64,000 nucleotides of DNA, from contig NZ_OZ061549.1 of assembly GCF_964065165.1 (NCBI RefSeq), positions 2,232,001-2,296,000 on the forward strand. The letters are read 5' to 3'. Of the stretch, positions 40,930 through 49,834 are shown one piece after another (the first letter of the stretch is position 1; each line of letters opens with the position of its first letter). Made by a program: the position numbers and the translations under genes. This stretch comes from Levilactobacillus yonginensis (GTDB lineage: Bacteria; Bacillota; Bacilli; Lactobacillales; Lactobacillaceae). A model generated the notes under the pieces. The model saw only the letters and a program-made list of their open reading frames with translations. It did not search any database and was not told where the DNA came from.

Positions 40930-41823
40930 TTGCAGACAGTCGACATTCAATCAAACCAGTTTTTGGGACAGTGCCACCCGTTAGCCTTGGTGCTATATTT
41001 TGGTGAGCTATTTACGGGATTGCTGCTCTTTAATCATGTTTTGATTACCGGGTTGTTCTTTTTAGCATTGTGCGGATTGTGTAGCTGGTATTTTGGTAGT
41101 CGGACAGTTTGGCGGCTCGTTCGTTCGGTACTGTCGTTGATGGGCCTGATTCTAGTTTTAAATATCCTGCTGAACCATTCAGGAGCTAGCTGGTGGCAGA
41201 TTACTATAGGAACTTGGCACTGGGGAGTCTCACAGGTTGGTGTCCTGTATGGCGCAACGATGGCCCTTTCACTGGGGGGGATGATCATGGCGTTTATGTT
41301 GTTTAACGGCTGCGTAACGACGAGTCAGTTAAGAGCCCTTCTAAATCCAGTAGCGCCCAGGTTGGCAATGTTGTTAACACTGGCAATTCGGTTCGTGAAC
41401 CTCTTTATCCAACAATTTCGGCGGTTGATACTCCTCCAGCGGACGCGAGGATCGGTGGTAACGGCGGGACCGTGGCGGCAACGGTTAACCAAGACGGGGA
41501 GTTTGCTCCGGGTCCTCTTACTGGGGAGTATTTCACGGGCAATGGAAACGGCTATTTTGATGGAGGCTCGGGGCTACGGTGGGCGGCAGCATAGCCAGTA
41601 CCGCCACTACCGCTGGCGACTGGCTGATACGTTGTTTACGTTAATGGCGAGTGGATTATTTGTGATGGTCCTTGGCCTGCGTGTCCGTGGTTGGGGGATC
41701 ACGATGAATGTACGGGACTTACCGGGAATATTGGCAACGGATTGGTGGGTGGTAGGTGCGGCTAGTTTGCTGGTTGGTTTACCACTCATTGGGGAAGGAC
41801 TTTATCGATTATGCCAGAACTAA
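40930..41823 (+). CDS. ECF transporter T component (EcfT/CbiQ family)
   Basis: A 297-residue membrane protein with about six helices. AMETAILMEARGYGGRQHSQ contains the A-R-G signature (EARGYG) by which T components grip the ATPases; SLLRVLLLGSISRAMET precedes it. The start is TTG 40930 behind GGGGGATC. It overlaps the ATPase gene by 13 bases. Together with the next two genes it makes a self-contained (group I) ECF importer rather than relying on a shared energising module. Confidence 0.88.
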   Translation: MQTVDIQSNQFLGQCHPLALVLYFGELFTGLLLFNHVLITGLFFLALCGLCSWYFGSRTVWRLVRSVLSLMGLILVLNILLNHSGASWWQITIGTWHWGVSQVGVLYGATMALSLGGMIMAFMLFNGCVTTSQLRALLNPVAPRLAMLLTLAIRFVNLFIQQFRRLILLQRTRGSVVTAGPWRQRLTKTGSLLRVLLLGSISRAMETAILMEARGYGGRQHSQYRHYRWRLADTLFTLMASGLFVMVLGLRVRGWGITMNVRDLPGILATDWWVVGAASLLVGLPLIGEGLYRLCQN

Positions 41824-43469
41824 TGAGTCTGAAGCAGTTGACCTTTACCTATCCGGCAACCACCAAGCCGGCCCTAAACGGTATCGATTTAAGCATTGTC
41901 AGCGGTGATTTTATGGTAATTGTGGGCGCCACTGGGAGTGGGAAGACGACGTTGTTACGCCAGCTAAAACCAGAGCTGATTCCAGCTGGCAAGCTTTCGG
42001 GAGCTGTCCAGTATCAGGGACGGTCTATTCAGAAATTAAGTACGACCGCAAGTGCCCGCGCAATCGGGGTAGTGACGCAAGATCCAGTGGTTCAGCCAGT
42101 TATGGCAACGGTAATTGAAGAACTCGCTTTTTCACTCGAAAACGTTGGTGTTCCGGCAGCTAGTATGCCTGGAAGAATTGCTGAAATCGCTAATTTTTTA
42201 GGATTAGATCAAATCTTACATACGCCGTTGCAGAATTTGTCAGGGGGGCAGTTGCAGCTCGTTAATTTAGCATCGGCTTTAGTTCTCCATCCCGCCATTT
42301 TACTACTGGATGAACCGACCGCCCAGCTTGATCCCGTGACAGCGCAGAACTTCTTAAACGTGCTACAACAGGTGCATCGAGAACTGGGGTTAACCATTGT
42401 AATGAGCGAACATCGCCTGGACCGAGTCCTGCCGTTAGCTAATCGGTTGGTCATCATGGAAGCCGGCACCTGTCTAGCAGCTGGAGCGGTGATAACGGGA
42501 CTGCGGTTGATGGCTCAGCACGCTGAGCTAACCAGCTTTGTACCAGCGATTCCCAATTTCTTTGTGCACCAGCACTTGACCGATCGAAGGTTGCCGCTGA
42601 CAGTTGCGACGGGTCGGCCAATACTTGAACAACGAGGTGTATCGTTTAAGCTACGACCGACTGTCCTGCCCAGGCAGTTATCTGGTTCACCCCTACTGAC
42701 GGTGTCTGGCGTATCATTTCACTACGACCAGCAACTACCTACGTTGCGGACTATCGATGCCACCTTTACCACCGGAACCTGGGTGGCGATCTTAGGTAAA
42801 AATGGTGCGGGAAAATCCACGTTACTGAGCGTACTCGCGGGACTACGCAAGCCCCAGCACGGCAAAGTACGGTTAGATAATCAGATTATTTGGAAATTAA
42901 AAAATAGCGCGTTGATTCGACAGGTCGGCGTACTGTCACAGCATCCAATCGATCAGTTCACCGGGCTAACGGTGCGCGAAGAACTTATGGCCCAAGCACG
43001 ATTAGGCAATGGACCCGCCACTGTGACGGCGGTCACGGAGTGGTTAATCAAATTACAGTTAACCGCAGTGGCTGATCAAAACGTTTTCGATTTGAGCGGC
43101 GGTCAGCAACAGTTAGTAGGGTTGGGGCTGGCCTTGATTACGCGACCACAGTTATTGTTGCTTGATGAGCCTACCAAAGGGTTAGACCCAGCGACTAAGC
43201 AAGTGGTCGGCCGGTTACTAGAAAAGTATCGTGCAGCGGGCGTGACCATTATTATGGCTAGCCATGACGTTGAATTTAGTGCACAGTTTGCGACTCATGG
43301 AACCTTTATGTTTGATGGACAATTGACGCCCGTGCAGCCTGGTCGAAAATTTTTTACGACAAACTTTGTGGCTACGACGGCAATTAATCGACTGCTACGA
43401 CAATGGTTGCCTCAGGCCTTATTTAGCGCGGATGTGGAGCGAAAAGGTGGGGCGGATGATAAAAATTAA
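41811..43469 (+). CDS. ECF transporter ATPase, two ABC domains fused (A-A')
   Basis: A 552-residue protein with two complete ATPase halves: first GATGSGKTT, LSGGQLQLVNLAS, LLLDEPTAQLDP; second GKNGAGKST, LSGGQQQLVGLGL, LLLDEPTKGLDP. The fused arrangement matches YkoD-type ATPases of dedicated ECF importers. It overlaps both neighbours (ecfT by 13 bases, the S component by 14 bases), so translation of the importer is coupled. It powers substrate uptake via the S component at 43456. Confidence 0.93.
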   Translation: MPELMSLKQLTFTYPATTKPALNGIDLSIVSGDFMVIVGATGSGKTTLLRQLKPELIPAGKLSGAVQYQGRSIQKLSTTASARAIGVVTQDPVVQPVMATVIEELAFSLENVGVPAASMPGRIAEIANFLGLDQILHTPLQNLSGGQLQLVNLASALVLHPAILLLDEPTAQLDPVTAQNFLNVLQQVHRELGLTIVMSEHRLDRVLPLANRLVIMEAGTCLAAGAVITGLRLMAQHAELTSFVPAIPNFFVHQHLTDRRLPLTVATGRPILEQRGVSFKLRPTVLPRQLSGSPLLTVSGVSFHYDQQLPTLRTIDATFTTGTWVAILGKNGAGKSTLLSVLAGLRKPQHGKVRLDNQIIWKLKNSALIRQVGVLSQHPIDQFTGLTVREELMAQARLGNGPATVTAVTEWLIKLQLTAVADQNVFDLSGGQQQLVGLGLALITRPQLLLLDEPTKGLDPATKQVVGRLLEKYRAAGVTIIMASHDVEFSAQFATHGTFMFDGQLTPVQPGRKFFTTNFVATTAINRLLRQWLPQALFSADVERKGGADDKN

Positions 43470-44151
43470 TTGGTGGGAGCGTAATCGTTCCTGGTTGTTA
43501 GGACTGACGGTTATGCTGGTGTTACTGGCAGGACTATTGACGCTAAAGGGTCGCCATTACTTGCTCTTTAGTGTGGCTTGCCTAGCTTGTAGTTTAGTGC
43601 CAGCTTATTGGCACTTTGAGCATCGTCACATGCAGACCCGACTACTGGTGTTCTTAGCAATCATGATTGCGCTAGGCGTTTTGGGACGGGTGCCCTTCGC
43701 GGCAATTCCTAACGTTCAGTTGACTAGTTTTGTGGTGATTGTTAGTGCCGTTGTGCTGGGCCCTGAACTGGGTTTTGTGAGTGGTTCAATGATGGCATTG
43801 GTATCCAACCTCTTCCTCGGTCAGGGGCCTTGGACGCCGTGGCAAATGTTGGCCTGGGGTCTGATGGGGGTCACCACCGGTTTGTTGGGCCGAACCTCCC
43901 TACGGAATAAAGTTGGTGTGTTAGTGATATGGGGAGGGCTCTGGGGATTCTGGTTTGGTTGGATTCTGGATCTATGGTATGCGTTGGCGTACGTCCGACC
44001 AGTCCGACCGGCTAGTTTATTGGTATCGTTAGCATCAAGTGCGGTTTTTGATGGCTTTCACGCAATGACGAACGCAGTGAGTCTACTGGTCCTTTACCGA
44101 CCGTGGCAAACAATGATGAAACGGTTAATGATGAAATATAAATTAATTTGA
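43456..44151 (+). CDS. ECF transporter S component
   Basis: A 231-residue membrane protein with about six helices. VLGRVPFAAIPNVQLTSFVV and GPELGFVSGSMMALVSNLFL are the classic S-component helix 1-3 motifs (AIPNVQLT, GxxxGxxxG), and GQGPWTPWQMLAWGLMGV follows as in vitamin-type S components. ATG 43456 lies within the end of the ATPase gene. Substrate is not read from the sequence; the two following exported proteins suggest a cobalamin-like ligand. Confidence 0.87.
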   Translation: MIKINWWERNRSWLLGLTVMLVLLAGLLTLKGRHYLLFSVACLACSLVPAYWHFEHRHMQTRLLVFLAIMIALGVLGRVPFAAIPNVQLTSFVVIVSAVVLGPELGFVSGSMMALVSNLFLGQGPWTPWQMLAWGLMGVTTGLLGRTSLRNKVGVLVIWGGLWGFWFGWILDLWYALAYVRPVRPASLLVSLASSAVFDGFHAMTNAVSLLVLYRPWQTMMKRLMMKYKLI

Positions 44152-44165
44152 AGGAGCACAATTTG

Positions 44166-45215
44166 ATGAGTAAGGCTAGGTTAGTGACAATTGCGTTAAT
44201 GACGGTTATGACTTTAGGGACAGTAACGCCTGTAACAAATGTCAATGCAGCAACGATTAAGGTAGCGTCCAAGGCGTCGCAAAAGAATAAACAAAGGGCC
44301 CTTTACGCAGCAGCTAAGAAAATGATGAAGCACAACCGGAATGGCGTTTCTGGGAAAGCTAAAATTTTTAGCAAAAAAGCCTATCCAGCGACTGGTGCCG
44401 CTTCTGGTTACTCAGACTTTTTACTGGGGCTGAAGAAACAGGGATATAAATTTACGGCGGTCCAGAAGAAAATGGTCAAGAAAAATTTAATTGTTTCCAG
44501 TAAGAGTGATCCAGCAGTTTTAGCAAATGCCATCATTGGTTTGCAGGCAATGGGAATCAATCCCAAGGCCTATCAGTCGGTTGGTACGAAGCACAAGGTC
44601 AACCTAGTGACGACACTATATAAGAAGTCGCTGACTAAGCAGACGGTGAACATTCAAAGCCAAGCCTTGATTGCCGTTTCTTCCAATAAGACGTTTAAGC
44701 GGCCTAGTAAAGCTAAGTTTTCTAAGACATCTTTGAGCAACCGAATTGCCAAGGATCAGCAATCGAATCACGGGTGGGCGTACAACAATACAGTTGCGGG
44801 TGTTGATAGTGATACCACTGCAGTTGCTGTTAACGCCCTGACCATGGGTAGGAGTCAGCGCAAGCTAGTAACAGTAGCTACGAAGAACGGCCGTGCTTAT
44901 CTAAAGAAGGCGGTTTACAAGAGTGGGGCGTTTGGGTACAGTTATAACGGTAAGAACTTTGCTAACGCTAATTCAACGGCGGAGGCAATCGTCGGTTTGG
45001 CTACGAACAAAGCGGCCTTTTCGTTGATTAATCACACGGCTATCAAACGTGGTCAACAGGCCACACCATTGAGAGCAATGAACGCTTATGTGACGGCCAA
45101 AGGAACTGTCAAGGGAGCAATGGATAGTGTCTTGGCCTATGGTCAAGTTAGTCTGGCCAACAGCGCCTATCATAACGGTAAGTACACGAATAAGCTGATT
45201 TATACGTTTAAATAA
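44166..45215 (+). CDS. Exported alpha-barrel protein resembling intrinsic factor/transcobalamin alpha domain
   Basis: A 349-residue exported protein; ATG 44166 follows AAGGAG. A signal peptide (cleaved near NVNAAT) precedes repeated helical pairs of the prenyltransferase/squalene cyclase type: VLANAIIGLQAMGINP, HGWAYNNTVAGVDSDTTAVA, GAFGYSYNGKNFANANSTAE-type (GYSYNG, NANSTAEAIVGLATN). Such (alpha/alpha)6 toroids also form the alpha domain of vitamin B12 carrier proteins (intrinsic factor, transcobalamin). It lies 15 bases behind the S component and 24 bases before a DUF4430 protein, the equivalent of the carrier beta domain. Likely a surface ligand-capturing protein for the importer; ligand unproven. 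No wall anchor. Confidence 0.82.
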   Translation: MSKARLVTIALMTVMTLGTVTPVTNVNAATIKVASKASQKNKQRALYAAAKKMMKHNRNGVSGKAKIFSKKAYPATGAASGYSDFLLGLKKQGYKFTAVQKKMVKKNLIVSSKSDPAVLANAIIGLQAMGINPKAYQSVGTKHKVNLVTTLYKKSLTKQTVNIQSQALIAVSSNKTFKRPSKAKFSKTSLSNRIAKDQQSNHGWAYNNTVAGVDSDTTAVAVNALTMGRSQRKLVTVATKNGRAYLKKAVYKSGAFGYSYNGKNFANANSTAEAIVGLATNKAAFSLINHTAIKRGQQATPLRAMNAYVTAKGTVKGAMDSVLAYGQVSLANSAYHNGKYTNKLIYTFK

Positions 45216-45238
45216 TTTTGAAATAGGGAGCGAGTGGC

Positions 45239-45907
45239 ATGAAAAAAACGGTGGGAATCATGGTGGCGGTCGTCCTCACCATTTTCACAATGGGGACAGC
45301 ATTAGCTATGCAACAGCGTCAGCAAGGACAAACACCTTTGGCCGCACCGGTGGGCACCCATGATTTCTCGCTAGCTAGTGGCTCAGCCCGGGTTAGTCGC
45401 CAATCCAGTCAGCACCGGCAACAGTCTGTGGCGAGGACAGTGAAAGCTGGGACAGCGGCCTCTTCAGTGCGTGCTAGCCAGTCGGACCCCAGTCAAAGCG
45501 TGTCAACCAAGATACCAGCAACGCACCGTTCGGCTAACGCCAAGACCAAGACTAGTCAGACAGTTACGGTAGCTAAGAAAAAGGCCAACGCAACCAAGAC
45601 CAATCAGGCAGCTGACCAGGTTCACTTGACCGTTACTGGTTATAAAAAGAGTTTTTATCGCGGTAACCTGAAAGTTACCAGTAAGTCGACCGTCTTTTCG
45701 GTACTCCAAGACTCGAAGCTAAAGGTAGGATACCAGGGTGGTGCAGCTGTGTACGTTAGCAGCATCCACGGTCTTGCGCAAAACGATGTCAAAGTTGGCA
45801 GCGGCTGGAAGTACACAGTCAACGGCAAGTACGTTGATCAAGCGGCCAATAGCAAGCGGGTTCAGCGGGGTGATCGCGTTCATTGGTACTTCACCACTGC
45901 TAGCTAA
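45239..45907 (+). CDS. DUF4430 (transcobalamin beta-domain-like) exported protein
   Basis: A 222-residue protein. An N-terminal hydrophobic segment (VGIMVAVVLTIFTMGTALAM) may be a signal peptide or membrane anchor; residues ~30-120 are a Ser/Thr/Gln/Lys-rich linker; residues ~125-222 form the DUF4430 domain, which is the Pfam relative of the transcobalamin C-terminal (beta) domain: VHLTVTGYKKSFYRGNLKV, STVFSVLQDSKLKVGY, GWKYTVNGKYVDQAANS and RGDRVHWYFT. In animal B12 carriers the beta domain covers the corrin ring bound by the alpha domain; here the two are separate proteins in one operon. Last gene of the ECF unit. Confidence 0.85.
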   Translation: MKKTVGIMVAVVLTIFTMGTALAMQQRQQGQTPLAAPVGTHDFSLASGSARVSRQSSQHRQQSVARTVKAGTAASSVRASQSDPSQSVSTKIPATHRSANAKTKTSQTVTVAKKKANATKTNQAADQVHLTVTGYKKSFYRGNLKVTSKSTVFSVLQDSKLKVGYQGGAAVYVSSIHGLAQNDVKVGSGWKYTVNGKYVDQAANSKRVQRGDRVHWYFTTAS

Positions 45908-46063
45908 ACGGTGAGCCAGAGTGGCAATCCACTGTGGGAACCACCTTTTTCAGCCAAAGCGTCGTCGCCAGGTTCTGCGTATAAATGCCGTTTCCGACTA
46001 GTCATCCCGTATCAGTATCAAAAAAATACGACCGTGATAATTTAACGTCAATTCTAGATAAGC

Positions 46064-46107
46064 AGTGCTGGTGGGGACCGAAATGGCGGACTCTATCAGC
46101 ACTTTTT
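46064..46107 (+). terminator. Terminator downstream of the ECF operon
   Basis: AGTGCTG (46064-46070) and CAGCACT (46097-46103) with a 26-base inner region, followed by T4. The rest of 45908-46205 shows no gene. Confidence 0.6.
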
Positions 46108-46205
46108 ACATGTTGGACTGACAAGTGTTCGCGTGGTAATTTCGAGGTGGATAGTGTAGTCTAGGAGAATACGTGTCTCGGAAATAAAGGCGAAGGGAAG
46201 AGAAT

Positions 46206-47378
46206 ATGATGACGAAGTATCGTTGGCAAGCCACCGCGTTTGTCTTAGTTTCATTTATGTTAGGGTGTAATGAATTTATTGTGGTGGGTGTCCTCTCGGA
46301 TATTGCGTCATCTCTAAAGGTTACGGTGGCCACGGTCGGTCTGTTGGTGACCTTGTTTGCCACGGTTTTTGCCATCAGTACGCCAATCATTACGATTTTA
46401 ACCAGTCGTTTCAACCGGTACCGAGTCTTCATGACGCTGATGGTCATCTTCTTGGTTGGGAATACCTGGAGTGGGTTTGCCACAAGTTTTACCATGCTGC
46501 TGATTTCACGGATGATCACGGCTGTGGTGGCCGGGTCATTAGAATCACTGGTCATTGCCTTTGCCAATGATGTGGCACCGCGGGGGAAACGCGCCGTCTT
46601 AATCTCGTGGATTTCGGCGGGATTTAGTATTGCCTCCGTCATTGGGGTCCCCGTTGGAACGGCCATCAGTACGGCAACTAGCTGGCATGATGCCTTTCAT
46701 TTAATTTCGTTACTGAGCCTGTTGACGTGTTTGATACTAGCTTGGCTGTTACCTAAACACGTGCAACAAGTGCCCGGAACGATTAAGGAACAGTTGGTTC
46801 TATTGACCGATGCCCGTATCTATTGGGGAGTGACGCTGATTACACTCTCTGCCGGCACCTTGTACGCTTACTATACCTATATTCGGCCGCTACTGACAAC
46901 GGCGATGGGGTTCAATACGCAGGTGTTGAATTGGCTCCTATTTGCCTTAGGAATCATGAGCATTTTTGGCAATCGGTTGTCAGGGACGTTAGCAGATAAT
47001 AATGGGCTGAAATGGATGCCCCACATTTATTTAGTCACCCTGGTGTTGCTATTATTGATGCCATTGACGTTAAGCCAGGCTGTAATAGGGTTTGGCATCT
47101 TCTTGGCGTTGACCTTATTGCTGACCTTGTTGGGTTCCCCACTACAGATCTTATTTTTGGATGTGGCCGAGGCGGACTACCCACAGGCCAAAGTACTGGC
47201 TTCGTCGTTAAATGCTATTTTTTATAACGTTGGTATCTCATTGGGGTCGGCAGCAGGGTCGCTAACGTTAGCACGCAGTAGTCTGCAACATTTAGGACCA
47301 ACAGCGGCCATTTTTGCTGGTGCATCGATGCTGGTGGCGCTAGTCTTGAATCATGCGATTGCTAAGCGCAGAAAGTGA
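46206..47378 (+). CDS. MFS transporter, DHA1 type (tandem copy 1)
   Basis: A 390-residue, twelve-helix major facilitator. LGCNEFIVVGVLSDIASSL is the first-helix DHA1 pattern, TSRFNRYRVFMTLMV the motif A loop and FSIASVIGVPVGTAIS the motif C (antiporter) region of helix 5. It should be a proton-driven exporter, possibly of drugs or sugars (AraJ-like). The next gene is a paralogue in tandem, 42 bases downstream, sharing most residues in these regions. A regulator is not adjacent. Confidence 0.9.
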   Translation: MMTKYRWQATAFVLVSFMLGCNEFIVVGVLSDIASSLKVTVATVGLLVTLFATVFAISTPIITILTSRFNRYRVFMTLMVIFLVGNTWSGFATSFTMLLISRMITAVVAGSLESLVIAFANDVAPRGKRAVLISWISAGFSIASVIGVPVGTAISTATSWHDAFHLISLLSLLTCLILAWLLPKHVQQVPGTIKEQLVLLTDARIYWGVTLITLSAGTLYAYYTYIRPLLTTAMGFNTQVLNWLLFALGIMSIFGNRLSGTLADNNGLKWMPHIYLVTLVLLLLMPLTLSQAVIGFGIFLALTLLLTLLGSPLQILFLDVAEADYPQAKVLASSLNAIFYNVGISLGSAAGSLTLARSSLQHLGPTAAIFAGASMLVALVLNHAIAKRRK

Positions 47379-47420
47379 CGAAAAAATTGACTGTAATTTT
47401 AGGACCGGAGGAAAAGAATT

Positions 47421-48608
47421 GTGAATAAGTATCGTTGGCAAGCTATCGTGTTTGTCTTAGTGGCCTTCATGCTGGGCTGTAATGAATTCATTGTGGTCGG
47501 GGTGCTCTCTGACATTGCTAAGGAATATCAAATTGCTGAGGCGACGGTTGGTTATTTAGTGACGATCTTCGCGACGGTGTATGCGGTCAGTACACCGTTT
47601 ATCACCATTCTGACGAGTCGGTTCAGCCGCTATAAGACCCTGATGACGCTCATGGTGATCTTTTTGATAGGGAACACGTTGAGTGGCTTGGCCGTTAACT
47701 TCACCATGTTATTGATTTCCAGAATCCTTGCCGCAATGGTAGCTGGTGCCATAATTTCATTGATTATGACTTTTGCAAGTGCCATCGCGCCCCGTAATAA
47801 ACGGGCCAGTCTGGTGTCGTGGATCTTTGCCGGTTTTAGTATTGCCTCGGTGTTTGGGGTACCATTGGGAACGGCCATTAGTACAGCATATAGTTGGCAC
47901 GATGCCTTTTATTTAATTTCAGTGATCAGTGCCATCACTTGTCTCTTGCTGGGATGGTTGCTCCCACGACAGGTTGAACAGGTGCAGGGGAGTATCAAGA
48001 ATCAGTTGGTTCTGTTGAAAGATAGTCGGGTCTACGTTGGAATTGCGTTGGTCCTGTTCACTGCTGCAATGATGTACGCATATTACACGTACATTCGACC
48101 GTTATTGACGCAAGCAATGGGCTTTAGCACGGCTAGCTTGAACTGGTTGTTGTTTCTAATTGGTATCATGAGTATCCTATGCAATCGTTTCTCAGGGATG
48201 TTGGCTGAGCGGAATGGGTTGCGGATTATGCCCAGATTTTACGTGGCAGACATTGTCTTGCTCCTGTTGCTGCCATTTGCCTTAGGCAGTCAGTTCTTGG
48301 GGATGGGCTTCCTGTTAGTTCTGACCTTACTGGTGACCCTACTGAACTCGCCAATTCAAATTCATTTCTTAAATTTGGCAGAACAAGAATACCCACAATC
48401 AACGGTGCTCGCGTCTTCGTTGAATTCAATTTTCTTTAATTTTGGTATTTCGTTAGGATCGGCAACAGCCTCGGGTTTACTGGGGGTGGTAGGGCTTGAA
48501 CGAATTAGTTGGGGAGCCGCTGCTTTCGGTGTCATTTCATTGGTATTAGCCCTTATTCTAAATCGGGTTATCAGACGGCATCGTGAACACCAAGCGGAGG
48601 TTGAATAA
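47421..48608 (+). CDS. MFS transporter, DHA1 type (tandem copy 2)
   Basis: A 395-residue paralogue of the preceding gene, from GTG 47421 behind CGGAGG. It shows the same YRWQA...LGCNEFIVVGVLSDI start, TSRFSRYKTLMTLMV loop and FSIASVFGVPLGTAISTA motif C. Both proteins carry YAYYTYIRPLLT and a closely similar second half. The two may transport different compounds, or work as a pair under one promoter. Co-transcription is likely because no terminator separates them. Confidence 0.9.
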   Translation: MNKYRWQAIVFVLVAFMLGCNEFIVVGVLSDIAKEYQIAEATVGYLVTIFATVYAVSTPFITILTSRFSRYKTLMTLMVIFLIGNTLSGLAVNFTMLLISRILAAMVAGAIISLIMTFASAIAPRNKRASLVSWIFAGFSIASVFGVPLGTAISTAYSWHDAFYLISVISAITCLLLGWLLPRQVEQVQGSIKNQLVLLKDSRVYVGIALVLFTAAMMYAYYTYIRPLLTQAMGFSTASLNWLLFLIGIMSILCNRFSGMLAERNGLRIMPRFYVADIVLLLLLPFALGSQFLGMGFLLVLTLLVTLLNSPIQIHFLNLAEQEYPQSTVLASSLNSIFFNFGISLGSATASGLLGVVGLERISWGAAAFGVISLVLALILNRVIRRHREHQAEVE

Positions 48609-48669
48609 TTCATCTTATTGGGGAAGTGGAGTAAGCTGAGGTCAATTGTACTTGACGGGAGGTTATTCG

Positions 48670-49512
48670 ATGACACAAGTTCCAGTAGTTACGTTAAATG
48701 ATGGCTATCAAATGCCGGCAGTTGGTTTAGGTACATATCAGGTACGTGGTGGCGCTGGGGTCAATCAAATTTTGGAAGCCATTAAGGATGGGTATCGTAG
48801 TCTGGATACGGCGACCAATTATGATAATGAGGGAGCAGTTGGTGAAGCTATTCGCCGGTCAGGGATTCCACGGGGAGAATTTTTCGTGACGTCTAAGCTA
48901 CCCGGAAAGTATCACCGTTATGAGGACGCTACTATGGCTATTCAGGAATCCTTGTACCGGATGGGTTTGACCTACTTTGATTTGTTTCTCATTCACTGGC
49001 CATTACCCAAACGAAATCATTACGTGGCAGCGTGGTGGGCGATGATTGACGCTCAAAAGCGAGGGGTGATTCGCTCGATTGGCGTCTCAAACTTTGAACC
49101 TGAGCACTTAGATCGGCTGATTAAAGAAACTGGTGTGACACCGGCGGTTAATCAGATTGAGGTGCATCCTTACTGGGTTCAAGCGCGGATGTTGCGAGCT
49201 GATCAGGAACGGGGAATTATTACGGAAGCGTGGAGCCCTCTGGGACGGGGAAGTGCTGTATTACAGGAGCCAGTTGTTCAGCAGTTGGCTCGAAAATACG
49301 GCAAAAATGTGGGGCAGATTCTTCTGCGCTGGCATTTTCAACGAGGCGTTGTTCCCATCCCCAAAGCACAGAATTTGAGCCATCAGCGGGCCAACCTGAC
49401 AATCTTTGATTTTCAATTAACCACGGATGAAGAGGAAAGTATCAGTCGGTTGTCTCGCACTGATGGTCGGTTGGCGGGGCAAGACCCGAATGAGTATGAA
49501 GAATTTGATTAA
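48670..49512 (+). CDS. Aldo/keto reductase
   Basis: A 280-residue NADPH-dependent oxidoreductase of the AKR5-like group. The catalytic residues are visible: Asp in LDTATNYDNEGAVG, the Tyr in the same block, Lys in FVTSKLPGK and His in FLIHWPLP; SIGVSNFEPEHL and VNQIEVHPYW are family blocks; VPIPKAQN binds the NADPH phosphate. It reduces small aldehydes and ketones in the cytoplasm. GGGAGG precedes ATG 48670. It stands alone, 61 bp behind the MFS pair, and may be part of their transcript. Confidence 0.94.
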   Translation: MTQVPVVTLNDGYQMPAVGLGTYQVRGGAGVNQILEAIKDGYRSLDTATNYDNEGAVGEAIRRSGIPRGEFFVTSKLPGKYHRYEDATMAIQESLYRMGLTYFDLFLIHWPLPKRNHYVAAWWAMIDAQKRGVIRSIGVSNFEPEHLDRLIKETGVTPAVNQIEVHPYWVQARMLRADQERGIITEAWSPLGRGSAVLQEPVVQQLARKYGKNVGQILLRWHFQRGVVPIPKAQNLSHQRANLTIFDFQLTTDEEESISRLSRTDGRLAGQDPNEYEEFD

Positions 49513-49544
49513 CTTACGAATCAGGAGAGCGAGACAAAGGTGGG

Positions 49545-49699
49545 TAGTTAGTGACCATTAACAGTGATAGACGGATAAACCTAGTCTTGGATTGTTTGTC
49601 TATCGGGGTTAAGCGGAATTGACTGCCGCTTGTTGTACATTTTAACCAGATACGTTCGGAGCGCAAAAAGGTTTGAGACTTTTGTCTCAAGCCTTTTTA
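49545..49699 (+). repeat. Dispersed hairpin repeat, copy B (full) with terminator
   Basis: Full copy: GTAGTTAGTGACC, GATAGAC (49566-49572) paired with GTCTATC (49598-49604), GGGGTTAAGCGG, TTGACTGCCGC, ACATTTTAACCAGATACG, TTCGGAGCGC, A5 and the hairpin GGTTTGAGAC/GTCTCAAGCC (49670-49693) with T5. It ends the aldo/keto reductase unit. Confidence 0.85.
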
Positions 49700-49759
49700 T
49701 GAACAAAGTGATTTTTAAAAAACATAAGGTTTATATGATGGAATTTATAAGACGTTAAC

Positions 49760-49788
49760 TTGGACATTGACTTTGGTTTCGGTTATAT
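49760..49788 (+). promoter_or_regulatory. Candidate promoter of the ADP-ribosylglycohydrolase operon
   Basis: TTGGAC (49760-49765), 17 bp, TTATAT (49783-49788), ~47 bases upstream of ATG 49835. GTGAGGTG serves as ribosome site. Confidence 0.55.
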
Positions 49789-49834
49789 TAGAAATCTGGA
49801 CAATCGACACATCAGCTAAGTGTGAGGTGAAAGT

